This document shows, piece by piece, positions 27,015-34,341 of a stretch of DNA of 64,000 bases. The notes beneath the pieces are model-generated. The model was not told where the DNA came from. It did no database searches and saw nothing but the letters and a program-made list of their open reading frames with translations. Source of the stretch: DASUPK01 sp963815045 (GTDB lineage Bacteria; Actinomycetota; Thermoleophilia; Solirubrobacterales; 70-9); the NCBI GenBank assembly GCA_963815045.1, contig CAWFET010000003.1, positions 186,001 through 250,000 on the forward strand, read 5' to 3'. The stretch's first letter is position 1, and each line of letters begins with the position of its first letter. The translations under genes were made by a program, and so were the position numbers.

Positions 27015-27671
27015 CTACTGCTCTTGCGCGTCGACCAGAGAGCCGAAAAGCAAGTCGTAGAGCGGAACGTAGAACTCCAGCGGGACCTGCTCCGGGTCGA
27101 CCAGGTGCTGCACCGCAAGGCCGACGTCGAGCGCGATCATCGCCGTTGCTATCTGGTCCGGCGGCAGCGGAGGCTTGCGCCCGACCTCCTTGAAGGTGGC
27201 CTTGGTCTGCTCAGCCACGAGTGCCCGGTTGCCGCTCCAGAAGCTCGCCGCGAGCTTCCGGAAGTCCTCATCCCGTGCAGCTTGCGTCAGACACTCGAGC
27301 CAGAGCCGGAAGAGCCAGCTGCCGGCCTCGTCCTTTTGGACGTCGCGGAGGCGCTCAGCTCCCCATCGGAGGCGCTCCCGCGGTCTGCCGGGTTGGGCCT
27401 CCGCCTCCTTCGCCAGTTCGGTATAGCGCTCGTAAACGCGGGCCTGCAGCAGCTCGACGAAGAGCTCGTCCTTGCTGTTGAAGTTGGAGTAGAAGGCGCC
27501 CCGGGTGAAGCCGGCCTCCGCTGTGATCTCCTCGACGCTCGACCCCTGCAGCCCCCGCCGCAGGAAGACGCGCTCGGCCGCGTCGAGGAGGCGCTCGCGA
27601 GTCTCGGCCTGCTTTTCCTTGCGAGTGAGGCGTTTCGGCGGCTTGCGGCGCGGGGTGACGGTCTCAGACAT
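27015..27671 (-). CDS. TetR-family transcriptional regulator
   Basis: A 218-aa protein. Residues 20-70 form the HTH: TRERLLDAAERVFLRRGLQGSSVEEITAEAGFTRGAFYSNFNSKDEL. The remaining ~145 residues are the helical ligand domain. The gene follows the 27690 membrane gene by 18 bases in the same direction. The tandem palindromes at 28141-28176, just upstream of that pair, are its likely operators, making this an autoregulated two-gene unit (inference). Confidence 0.9.
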   Translation of the reverse strand: MSETVTPRRKPPKRLTRKEKQAETRERLLDAAERVFLRRGLQGSSVEEITAEAGFTRGAFYSNFNSKDELFVELLQARVYERYTELAKEAEAQPGRPRERLRWGAERLRDVQKDEAGSWLFRLWLECLTQAARDEDFRKLAASFWSGNRALVAEQTKATFKEVGRKPPLPPDQIATAMIALDVGLAVQHLVDPEQVPLEFYVPLYDLLFGSLVDAQEQ

Positions 27672-27689
27672 CGCGAGCCACGGAGGAGG

Positions 27690-28136
27690 TCAGAAGGCGG
27701 GCTGGCTCGGGAGCGGATCGCCGGCGAAGAAGAAGAACCAGACCTCGAAGGCGATGACCGCCAATACACCGACGACTATGAAGAGACGTTCGATGGGATC
27801 AATGCCTTGATCGTCCGGTCGCGGCGCGTCGCTGAAGCTGCGGTTCCAGGAGCGTCGTCTCACCCGGTCGCGCTCCTTGGCGGGATCGATCGACCTGCCT
27901 CGAATCCATGAGCCCAAGAGGAGCGCCAGCCAATATGAGACGACGATCCCGGTGGCGATGAAGAGCGCGAGCGAGGGTGTCAGTTCCTTCTTCGTGCCTG
28001 CGAGCTTCGACGCGAACCAGACCCACGCCAGCGGGATCCCGGCTGCTGCCGCGAGCGCGACGGCGGTTCCCCACAGCGAGCCCACTCCGATGACGAGTCG
28101 GCGAACGCGGCGGTGCTGCTCATTCTTGGCCACCAC
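27690..28136 (-). CDS. membrane protein with three helices, unknown function
   Basis: A 148-aa protein with helices near 14-38 (VGSLWGTAVALAAAAGIPLAWVWF), 49-72 and 118-140 (LFIVVGVLAVIAFEVWFFFFAG). A basic cytoplasmic loop (KERDRVRRRSWNR) lies between helices 2 and 3. The frame opens at an ATG at 28166, but that ATG lies inside the tandem palindromes. I prefer the GTG at 28136 (or 28133), just after them. No Shine-Dalgarno is visible, so a leaderless transcript is possible. Probably the gene controlled by the adjacent TetR protein. Confidence 0.65.
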   Translation of the reverse strand: MVAKNEQHRRVRRLVIGVGSLWGTAVALAAAAGIPLAWVWFASKLAGTKKELTPSLALFIATGIVVSYWLALLLGSWIRGRSIDPAKERDRVRRRSWNRSFSDAPRPDDQGIDPIERLFIVVGVLAVIAFEVWFFFFAGDPLPSQPAF

Positions 28137-28140
28137 GACC

Positions 28141-28176
28141 GCATACACTACCGTATGCAGATACATGGCTGTATCT
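28141..28176. promoter_or_regulatory. two abutting 18-bp palindromes, probable TetR operators
   Basis: GCATAC-N6-GTATGC (28141-28158) is followed without a gap by AGATAC-N6-GTATCT (28159-28176). Both are perfect in their 6-bp arms and share ATAC-N6-GTAT. The second also pairs one base further in. They lie between the stop of the 28186 gene and the start of the membrane gene/tetR pair. Confidence 0.7.
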
Positions 28177-28185
28177 GGTTCTCGG

Positions 28186-28761
28186 TTAGATGTCGCCGGG
28201 TGGGGACGGCATCTGGATGCGCGCCATCGCCCTGATCATGAAATAGAAGAGCGCGCCGGAGCCGGCGAGCAGGATTGTCGTCCCGACCGCCTGGAGCACC
28301 GAGCTGACCACGACCAACCCGAAGGCGCTGGCGAGCATGACCAGGAGCAGCACGGTCTGGAAGCCCAGGACCGCCCAGTAGCGGGCCCGCCACATGCCGA
28401 CGGTCATCGCCCAGAGGACGATGCCGAAGAGGATGATCGGAACCGGCTTGATGTGCCGCCCGCCGGCATCAACGCCCGCGATGGCGAGGCCGGCGGAGAC
28501 GGTGAAGACGATCGCCAGCACAGCGGAGGCGATTGCGCCAACCGTGACCGCCCTCGGCCGTTCGCCCTCGTCTAGAGGCTCGAGCTTGGCGCGGGCCTCG
28601 TCGTTGCGCTCCTCGTAGCGCCGGGACATCTTCTCCTGGAAGCTCTCCGTCGGCTCGGGGGTGGTTGCGGTGGCGGCGTCGCCGTTCGTCCCGCCGGTGC
28701 GCTCGGCGGCGCGGCGCTTTCGCTTCTGCCGCTCGGCCCGCTTGCGCTCCCGGTCGCTCAT
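28186..28761 (-). CDS. membrane protein with basic N-terminus, unknown function
   Basis: A 191-aa protein. Residues 1-22 are strongly basic (RERKRAERQKRKRRAAER), followed by an acidic and helical cytoplasmic part to about 68. Four membrane helices follow (about 72-95, 106-122, 129-155, 159-178). No family recognised. It overlaps the end of thiE by 4 bases (ATGA), so it is cotranscribed with thiE; a role in thiamine uptake is not supported by any motif. Confidence 0.75.
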   Translation of the reverse strand: MSDRERKRAERQKRKRRAAERTGGTNGDAATATTPEPTESFQEKMSRRYEERNDEARAKLEPLDEGERPRAVTVGAIASAVLAIVFTVSAGLAIAGVDAGGRHIKPVPIILFGIVLWAMTVGMWRARYWAVLGFQTVLLLVMLASAFGLVVVSSVLQAVGTTILLAGSGALFYFMIRAMARIQMPSPPGDI

Positions 28762-29465
28762 CCGCGCTCCCGGCGGGCCGCCGGGTCAACCGCGTCGAAC
28801 AGCGCCGTAGCCGCGGCGCGTGGATCGGCCGCGTCGCGGATCGACCTGACGACGCAGATCCGCTCCGCGCCGGAGGAGACGACCTCGTCCACGTTCCCGG
28901 CGTCGATCCCGCCGATTGCGAACCAGGGGCGCTCGGCGAGCCCGGCGGCTTCGTCGATCAGCTCGAGGCCGGTGGCGGGGCGACCCTCCTTGGTGGGGGT
29001 CTCGCAGATCGGTCCGACGCTGATGTAGTCGACCGGTTGCTGGGCGGACGCCTCGATCTGCTCCCGGCTGTGCGTGGAGAGCCCGATGATCGCGTCGGGG
29101 CCCATGAGCCGGCGGGCCTCTGCGGGGTCCATGTCGTCCTGGCCCACGTGCACGCCGTCAGCACGCAGCTCGAGCGCCAGGTGGGGGTCGTCGTTGACGA
29201 TGAACAGGGCCCCGTAGGTGTTGGCCAGCCGCCGGAAGGTGTGGCCCGAGCGCTCGATCGCGCTGCGGGGCAGCTCGCGGTCGCGCAGCTCGATCATCCC
29301 CACGCCCGCGCCCATCGCCGCATTCAGCAGGCGCTCCGGGTCCTGGCCGTGCGGACGCCCCTCGCAGACGAAGTAGAGACGGGCCCAGCGCAGACGCTGG
29401 CGTCGCAGCTCCCCGATGGCCTCGGGGGGAGCCAGATGAGTCGGGCCGGACGGAGCGTCAGTCAC
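28758..29465 (-). CDS. thiE: thiamine-phosphate synthase
   Basis: A 235-aa enzyme that joins the pyrimidine and thiazole phosphates. RLYFVCEGR begins the barrel, IELRDRELPRSA is the pyrimidine-loop strand, FIVNDDPHLALELRADGVHVGQDD the phosphate site, and IIGLSTHS and YISVGPICETPTKEG follow; WFAIGGIDAGNV is the final phosphate-binding loop. I choose GTG 29465 because longer starts would run into the divergent TPP riboswitch. It is not itself behind the riboswitch, which faces the other way. Confidence 0.92.
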   Translation of the reverse strand: MTDAPSGPTHLAPPEAIGELRRQRLRWARLYFVCEGRPHGQDPERLLNAAMGAGVGMIELRDRELPRSAIERSGHTFRRLANTYGALFIVNDDPHLALELRADGVHVGQDDMDPAEARRLMGPDAIIGLSTHSREQIEASAQQPVDYISVGPICETPTKEGRPATGLELIDEAAGLAERPWFAIGGIDAGNVDEVVSSGAERICVVRSIRDAADPRAAATALFDAVDPAARRERG

Positions 29466-29502
29466 TTCGCAAGCAGCGTAGATGACGGGGGTACGATGGA
29501 TC

Positions 29503-29596
29503 TGCAACGGGAGCCCACCAAAGGGCTGAGAGGGCGGCTGAAGCGCCGCCGACCGTCCGAACCTGATCCGGGTAATGCCGGCGCAGGGAGGTTGGA
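29503..29596 (+). ncRNA. TPP riboswitch (THI element)
   Basis: The conserved order is present: a short P1 (CAAC 29505-29508 with GTTG 29591-29594), ACGGGAGCCC, the GGGCTGAGAGG loop, a P3 stem GGCGG/CCGCC, GACC, ACCTGATC, and GGGTAATGCCGGCG with AGGGAGG. It binds thiamine pyrophosphate and lies 31 bases upstream of thiO, in the correct orientation for thiO-thiSG. Confidence 0.95.
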
Positions 29597-29604
29597 GCGC
29601 CTCG

Positions 29605-29625
29605 GCCGCCCAGATGGGAAGCGGC
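29605..29625 (+). promoter_or_regulatory. hairpin covering the thiO ribosome binding site
   Basis: GCCGC (29605-29609) can pair with GCGGC (29621-29625), placing the GGGAAG Shine-Dalgarno (29616-29621) in and next to the loop, directly before the GTG at 29627. This could be the expression platform of the TPP riboswitch, acting on translation. No strong terminator is visible between riboswitch and gene. Confidence 0.45.
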
Positions 29626-29626
29626 A

Positions 29627-30787
29627 GTGAGAGACGAAACGAACAGCGGATTCGATGCGATCTTCGTCGGCGGCGGCGTGATCGGCCTGGCCTCGGCCTG
29701 GCGGACCGCGCAGAGCGGTGCGCGTGTCTGCGTCCTGGAGGCGGAGCGGCCGGCCGCGGGCGCGACGGGCGTGGCCGCCGGGATGCTCGCCCCGGCGGGC
29801 GAGGCGTCCTGGGGCGAGGACCAGCTGCTCGCCCTCAATCTGGAGTCGCTCAGCCTCTGGCCCGGCTTCGCCGAGGAGCTGGAGCGCGCCTCCGGGATAA
29901 AGACCGGATTCGCGCGGCGAGGCGCCCTGCACGTCGCGCTCGACCGAGACGAGGCCGAGAGACTGCGCCGCCGGTACGACCTCCAGCGGAAGCTTGGCCT
30001 CGACTCGGATTGGCTCTCCGGCGGAGCGTGCAGGAAGCTCGAGCCCGGGCTGGCCACCGCGGTCCGCGGTGGGGCCCGTGTACCGGGCGATGCGACCGTC
30101 GACCCGCGTCGCGTGGCCGCGGCTCTCTTGGCCGCCCTCGACTCGACCGGAGTGGCGGTCCACACCGGCGTGAGGGTCGTCTCCGCCGAGCGGCGCGAGG
30201 GCTGGCGGCTCAGCGCCGCGGACGGCCGGGCCTTTGCCGGCGCGTCCGTCGTGTTGACGGCCGGATGCTGGTCCGGGCGCCTGGAGTGGGTCCCGGCCGA
30301 ATCGAGGCCGCCGGTCCGCCCGGTGAAGGGGGAGATCGTGACCCTGCGCGGACCGGCCGACGAGCCCGTCACCGAGCGGATCGTCGCCGGGGACCGCGTC
30401 TACACGGTCCCCCGAGCCGATGGCAGGCTGATCGTCGGCGCGACCGTGGAGGAGCGAGGGTTCGACACGACCGTCACCGCGGGAGGCGTTCACGAGCTGC
30501 TCAGAGAGGCGTATCGGCTGCTTCCGGAGATCGCCGAGCTCGAGCTGGCCGAGACGACCGCCGGCCTGCGTCCGGGTAGCCCCGACAATGCGCCGATGAT
30601 CGGAGAGAGCGCAACCGAGGGCCTGCTGGTCGCAACGGGGCACTTCCGCAACGGGGTGCTTCAGGCGCCCCTCACGGCCGAATGCGTCGCCGCGCTCCTC
30701 GGGGGCGAGCCGCCTCCCATCGACCTGACGCCCTTCTCGCCGCTTCGATTCGCGGGCGAGCGGGCCGAGGCGGCAGAGGTCGCATGA
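29627..30787 (+). CDS. thiO: glycine oxidase, thiazole branch of thiamine synthesis
   Basis: A 386-aa FAD-dependent amine oxidase of the DAO family. The FAD fold is AIFVGGGVIGLASAWRTAQSG; VAAGMLAPAGEASWG, RPVKGEIVTLRG and AGLRPGSPDNAPMIGE are family marks, with ATGHFRNGVLQAP near the end. It oxidises glycine to dehydroglycine for the thiazole synthase. GTG start with GGGAAG before it. First gene behind the TPP riboswitch; the end overlaps thiSG by ATGA. Confidence 0.93.
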   Translation: MRDETNSGFDAIFVGGGVIGLASAWRTAQSGARVCVLEAERPAAGATGVAAGMLAPAGEASWGEDQLLALNLESLSLWPGFAEELERASGIKTGFARRGALHVALDRDEAERLRRRYDLQRKLGLDSDWLSGGACRKLEPGLATAVRGGARVPGDATVDPRRVAAALLAALDSTGVAVHTGVRVVSAERREGWRLSAADGRAFAGASVVLTAGCWSGRLEWVPAESRPPVRPVKGEIVTLRGPADEPVTERIVAGDRVYTVPRADGRLIVGATVEERGFDTTVTAGGVHELLREAYRLLPEIAELELAETTAGLRPGSPDNAPMIGESATEGLLVATGHFRNGVLQAPLTAECVAALLGGEPPPIDLTPFSPLRFAGERAEAAEVA

Positions 30788-31758
30788 ACGTCGAGCTGAA
30801 CGGCGAGATCGTCACGCTCCCCGACGGCGCGACCGTGGCCACGGCGATCGAGGCTTCCGGAGCCGCCACCGACCGTGGCGTCGCAGTCGCGCTCGACGGC
30901 GACGTGGTTCCGCGCAGCGAGTGGGAGAAGACCTTTCTCTCCGATGGGCAGAAGGTGGAGGTGCTCGCGGCGATCCAGGGCGGCGCCGAAGGCGGCCTCG
31001 AGCTCGGCGACAGGACCTGGGGCTCGCGCCTGATCGTCGGGACCGGCGGGTTTCGCTCCCTCGAGCAGATGGAGGAGGCCCTGATCGCCTCCGGCACGGA
31101 GATCGTCACGGTCGCCCTGCGCAGGGTGGACCCGGCATCGCAGGGCTCGGTGCTCGATGTGATCCGCCGGCTCGGCCTGTTCGCGCTGCCGAACACGGCC
31201 GGCTGCTACACGGCGCGCGATGCGGTGCGGACGGCGAAGCTCGCGCGTGAGGCATTCGGAACCGACTGGGTGAAGCTGGAGGTGATCGGCGACGATCGCA
31301 CCCTCTTCCCGGATGCCGTGGAGCTGCTCGACGCGGCCGAGCAGCTTGTCGACGAGGGCTTCACGGTCCTCCCCTACACCAACGACGACCCGATTCTGGC
31401 CCGGCGCCTCGAGGAGGCGGGCTGTGCGGCCGTGATGCCGCTCGGCTCGCCGATCGGCTCGGGGATGGGGATTCGAAATCCCTACAACGTGCGAATCATC
31501 GCCGAGCGAGCGAGCGTCCCGGTGATCCTGGACGCAGGGATCGGCACTGCCTCCGATGCCGCGCTGGCGATGGAGCTGGGCTGCGACGCGGTGCTGCTGG
31601 CGAGCGCGGTCTCGCGGGCCGAGGATCCGGCCGGGATGGCCGCGGCGATGCGTTCGGCGGTCGAGGCGGGCTGGGCCGCGAGGCAGGCAGGGCGGATCCC
31701 GCGCCAGCTGCACGCCGAGGCATCGACCCCGCTCGAGGGAACCCCGGAGCTCTCCTAG
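30784..31758 (+). CDS. thiSG: sulfur carrier ThiS fused to thiazole synthase ThiG
   Basis: A 324-aa fusion. Residues 1-67 are ThiS (MNVELNGEIVTLPDGATV to VEVLAAIQGG). ThiG follows from about residue 74 (TWGSRLIVGTGGFRS), with the Schiff-base Lys in WVKLEVIGDD, and VMPLGSPIGSGMGI and ILDAGIGTASDAA for phosphate binding. Free ThiS needs its C-terminal Gly-Gly exposed to be thiocarboxylated by ThiF, yet here Gly-Gly (66-67) is internal and a second pair follows at 70-71. No ATG, GTG or TTG in frame near the junction would allow separate ThiG. Fusions of this kind are annotated elsewhere as bifunctional proteins. Confidence 0.93.
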   Translation: MNVELNGEIVTLPDGATVATAIEASGAATDRGVAVALDGDVVPRSEWEKTFLSDGQKVEVLAAIQGGAEGGLELGDRTWGSRLIVGTGGFRSLEQMEEALIASGTEIVTVALRRVDPASQGSVLDVIRRLGLFALPNTAGCYTARDAVRTAKLAREAFGTDWVKLEVIGDDRTLFPDAVELLDAAEQLVDEGFTVLPYTNDDPILARRLEEAGCAAVMPLGSPIGSGMGIRNPYNVRIIAERASVPVILDAGIGTASDAALAMELGCDAVLLASAVSRAEDPAGMAAAMRSAVEAGWAARQAGRIPRQLHAEASTPLEGTPELS

Positions 31759-32351
31759 CGCCGGCGGAGCCGGCCGGCTATCTGGTCGACGCCCTCGCCG
31801 AACGCGCCGAACGTCCAGCCCACCCCGTGGGCGGCCTTGTTGAGGACGGTGTCGGCGACCGGCGCGGCGGCGCGGTCGGGATCCCTGCCGAGCTCGACGG
31901 ACGCCTGGCGAACAGCGTCCAGATGCGGCTCGAAGCGCACGGCCCAGTCCTCGCAGAACCCGGCCATGTCGCGGTCGTCGCGGGCTCGTGCCAGCTCCGC
32001 GAGCTGCCGCAGCAGCGTCGTCAGGTGCTCGCCGTCGAGGACCGAGAACCGCGCCACCATGCCGGCGTCGCCGCCGCGGTCCGCGATTCCCGTCCTCAGG
32101 TCGGCGAGCCTGGCGCCGAGGTTCTGGGCCATCGGGCTGCCGTAGAGGCCGTAGGCCTCGGTGCGCGGCCGCAGCTCCTCCAGGAGCCGGTCCGCCTCGG
32201 CGGCCCCGCGCTGGAGCTTCTCGCCGATCGGAATGTCCTCCAGCAGCGTCCCGATCCGAGCCCAGCGATGGGTCAGGTGGCGCGCCGAGACGTAGAGCTC
32301 CCGGTAGGCCCGGTGCTCGGCGGGATGGAGTTTCGGGTTCTCCTCGGTCAT
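31755..32351 (-). CDS. helical protein of unknown function, 198 aa
   Basis: A mostly helical soluble protein (HPAEHRAYRELYVSARHLTHRWARIGTLLEDI, then LLRQLAELARARDDRD) with an amphipathic C-terminus (VLNKAAHGVGWTFGAFGEG, then RLRRR) that might touch membranes. No family recognised. The stop overlaps that of the converging thiSG gene by 4 bases. Its start is divergent from the radical SAM gene, and the SOS-like box lies 68 bases upstream of it, so it could share that control (inference). Confidence 0.7.
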   Translation of the reverse strand: MTEENPKLHPAEHRAYRELYVSARHLTHRWARIGTLLEDIPIGEKLQRGAAEADRLLEELRPRTEAYGLYGSPMAQNLGARLADLRTGIADRGGDAGMVARFSVLDGEHLTTLLRQLAELARARDDRDMAGFCEDWAVRFEPHLDAVRQASVELGRDPDRAAAPVADTVLNKAAHGVGWTFGAFGEGVDQIAGRLRRR

Positions 32352-32418
32352 GCGGGATGCAGGATCACAGAAGCGGCGGGGCCGGCGTTGAACGGTTGGA
32401 CGCCGTGATCACGGTATG

Positions 32419-32432
32419 CGAACATACGTTCG
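32419..32432. promoter_or_regulatory. LexA-binding SOS box
   Basis: CGAACATACGTTCG is a perfect 14-bp palindrome apart from its centre, and fits the Gram-positive/actinobacterial LexA consensus CGAAC-N4-GTTCG. It lies 37 bases upstream of the radical SAM gene start and between two divergent genes. Confidence 0.75.
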
Positions 32433-32468
32433 TATCCAGATCCCGGACGTTGTAGAGACTGGAGAGCG

Positions 32469-33494
32469 ATGCGCTGGGACGCACAGAGGGTCGACAGAGA
32501 GAAGGGAAGGAGCCTGCCCGGCCTCGACGTCGAGCGGGTGAGGACCTTCGACGCCCCCGAGGCCCTCGGCATCAACTTCCACGAGGTCCGGGCGAAGTCG
32601 GCCCTCAACAAGGTGCCGGGCGATTACCTGCCTTTCAACTGGACGGTCAACACCTTCAGGGGCTGCAGTCATGCGTGCGTCTTCTGTTTCGCTCGCAATA
32701 CGCACACCTATCTGGACCTCGATGCAGGCCGGGACTTCGAGCGGGAGATCGTGGTCAAGACCAACGCCCCGGAGCTGCTCCGGGCCGAGCTGGCAAGGCC
32801 GAGCTGGAAGCGTGAGCTCGTCGCGATCGGGACGAACACCGACCCATACCAGTGGGCCGAGGGGAAATACCGCCTGATGCCTCCGATCATCGAGGCGTTG
32901 CGGGACTTCGAGACGCCGCTGTCGGTGCTGAGCAAGTCCCCTCTGCCGCTGCGCGACCTCGACCTATACCTTGAGCTCGCTGAGGTGGCGGACGTCTCGG
33001 TCAACTTCTCCGTCCCGACGCTGGACGAGAAGATCTGGCGCGAGACCGAGCCGCACACACCCCATCCGCGCAAGCGTCTCGAGGCCGTCGCGGCGTTCAA
33101 CGAGGCGGGGATTCCCTCCGGGGTCCTGGTCGCCCCGCTGATGCCGGGCATCAACGACTCGCCCGAGCTGGTAGAGGAGATCGTCTCGGTCGCCGAGGAG
33201 GCCGGCGCCACCTTCGTCAACGGGATCGCCCTGCACCTGCGGCCCGGGGTGAAGGAGGTGTTCATGTCGTGGCTCTCCGCGGCACGCCCGGATCTGGTGC
33301 CGAGGTACGACGACCTCTATCGGGACCGCGCCTACGCGCCGAGCGCCGAGCGCAAGCGGATCGGCTCGCTGGTGCGTGCGCCGAATCTCTCCCATGACCC
33401 GCGGTACAGCCGGCGGGCGCGGCTCGAGGCCCGGCGCAGGGCGCGCGAGGACGCAAGGGCCGAACCTGAGGTGGTGCAGACGAAGCTCTTCTAG
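32469..33494 (+). CDS. Rv2578c-family radical SAM protein
   Basis: A 341-aa radical SAM enzyme. The cluster motif is GCSHACVFCFAR (CxxxCxxC). GTNTDPYQWAEGKYRLM and LSKSPLPLRDLDL follow, as in the Rv2578c / spore-photoproduct-lyase-like group. LVAPLMPGINDS is near the barrel end. The tail is Arg-rich, then VVQTKLF at the C-terminus; QTKLF resembles the QxxLF beta-clamp-binding motif of replication and repair proteins. ATG 32469 follows GGAGAG. With the SOS box upstream this points to a DNA-damage role; the reaction is unknown. Confidence 0.9.
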   Translation: MRWDAQRVDREKGRSLPGLDVERVRTFDAPEALGINFHEVRAKSALNKVPGDYLPFNWTVNTFRGCSHACVFCFARNTHTYLDLDAGRDFEREIVVKTNAPELLRAELARPSWKRELVAIGTNTDPYQWAEGKYRLMPPIIEALRDFETPLSVLSKSPLPLRDLDLYLELAEVADVSVNFSVPTLDEKIWRETEPHTPHPRKRLEAVAAFNEAGIPSGVLVAPLMPGINDSPELVEEIVSVAEEAGATFVNGIALHLRPGVKEVFMSWLSAARPDLVPRYDDLYRDRAYAPSAERKRIGSLVRAPNLSHDPRYSRRARLEARRRAREDARAEPEVVQTKLF

Positions 33495-33524
33495 TGAGGC
33501 GCCAGGGCCGGCGAGCGGACGGGG

Positions 33525-34208
33525 CTAGCCCTCGACGCCGGTCGCGTCGTGGGGTGCCCCCACCGGTTTCGACTGAGAGGAGCCTCGCTGGCGGAGGTAT
33601 GCGGTGAAGGCCACGAATGAGCCGACCGCGAGGAACTCGGATTGCCAGTTCTGGAGGGTCGCCTGCCAGAAGTCGGCGGAACCGACGTAGCCGAGCCACG
33701 AGACGACCTTCTCGTGATGGTCGACCTGATTGGCGTTGTACTTGGTCCAACCGGTGACCGACTGCGCGAACCAGGAGCCGAAGAAGATGATCGACATCAC
33801 GATCAGCAGCGAGTTCGAATACACGTAGGTCTTGATGCCCTTCGGCTTGGCCCAGGCGGGCGAATCGGGGTCGGCATGCTCGCCGAGCTTCTGCTCCTTG
33901 TCCGACTCGAGCCCGGCCTTGCCCGGTGGCTTCGACTCCGGCGAGCCGCGTTCTATGAGCCAGATGGTCGCCAGCATGAAGAGCATGAATTGGAGGTACT
34001 CGGACTGCCAGTTCTCCATCACGGCGTTGCCGAAGTCCGACGAGACGATGTAGCGCCAGAACGTCATCGTCGTCCCGTGATGGGCCAGCGCGTCCTCGTT
34101 GTGGAGCGTGTGCCCCGCGATCGCCTGGCCGACGAGGGCGGCCATGAAGATCACGAGAAAGAACAGCGACAGCGAGTGCTCGCCGATGAAGCGCCTCAGG
34201 CGTTCCAT
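33525..34208 (-). CDS. DUF6766-type membrane protein with internal duplication
   Basis: A 227-aa protein with four membrane helices in two similar halves. Each half has a helix, a loop with HH, a Phe/Trp-rich segment, then a repeat: NWQSEYLQFMLFMLATIWLIERGS in the first and NWQSEFLAVGSFVAFTAYLRQRGS in the second. The halves are joined by a charged cytoplasmic loop (about 107-140). The function of the family is unknown. The start is set by TGATG overlap with the small gene upstream. Confidence 0.8.
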   Translation of the reverse strand: MERLRRFIGEHSLSLFFLVIFMAALVGQAIAGHTLHNEDALAHHGTTMTFWRYIVSSDFGNAVMENWQSEYLQFMLFMLATIWLIERGSPESKPPGKAGLESDKEQKLGEHADPDSPAWAKPKGIKTYVYSNSLLIVMSIIFFGSWFAQSVTGWTKYNANQVDHHEKVVSWLGYVGSADFWQATLQNWQSEFLAVGSFVAFTAYLRQRGSSQSKPVGAPHDATGVEG

Positions 34209-34291
34209 CAGTTGTGAGCCAGCCCGATCACCGTGTAGAAGGCGAGCCCGGTCGCAATCAGCACCAGCCAGGTGAAGAACATCACTCTCAT
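34208..34291 (-). CDS. 27-residue single-helix membrane protein, coupled to the DUF6766 gene
   Basis: ATG 34291 to TGA 34208 encodes MRVMFFTWLVLIATGLAFYT and then VIGLAHN. The whole chain is one hydrophobic helix with a basic start. Its TGA overlaps the ATG of the DUF6766 gene as TGATG, a classic translational coupling. There is no clear Shine-Dalgarno. It may be a small partner subunit or a leader peptide. Confidence 0.6.
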   Translation of the reverse strand: MRVMFFTWLVLIATGLAFYTVIGLAHN

Positions 34292-34341
34292 GCGGAGAGG
34301 TCATGCCCGCATGGGGCGTCTCTAATCCGCCCGAGGACCCG

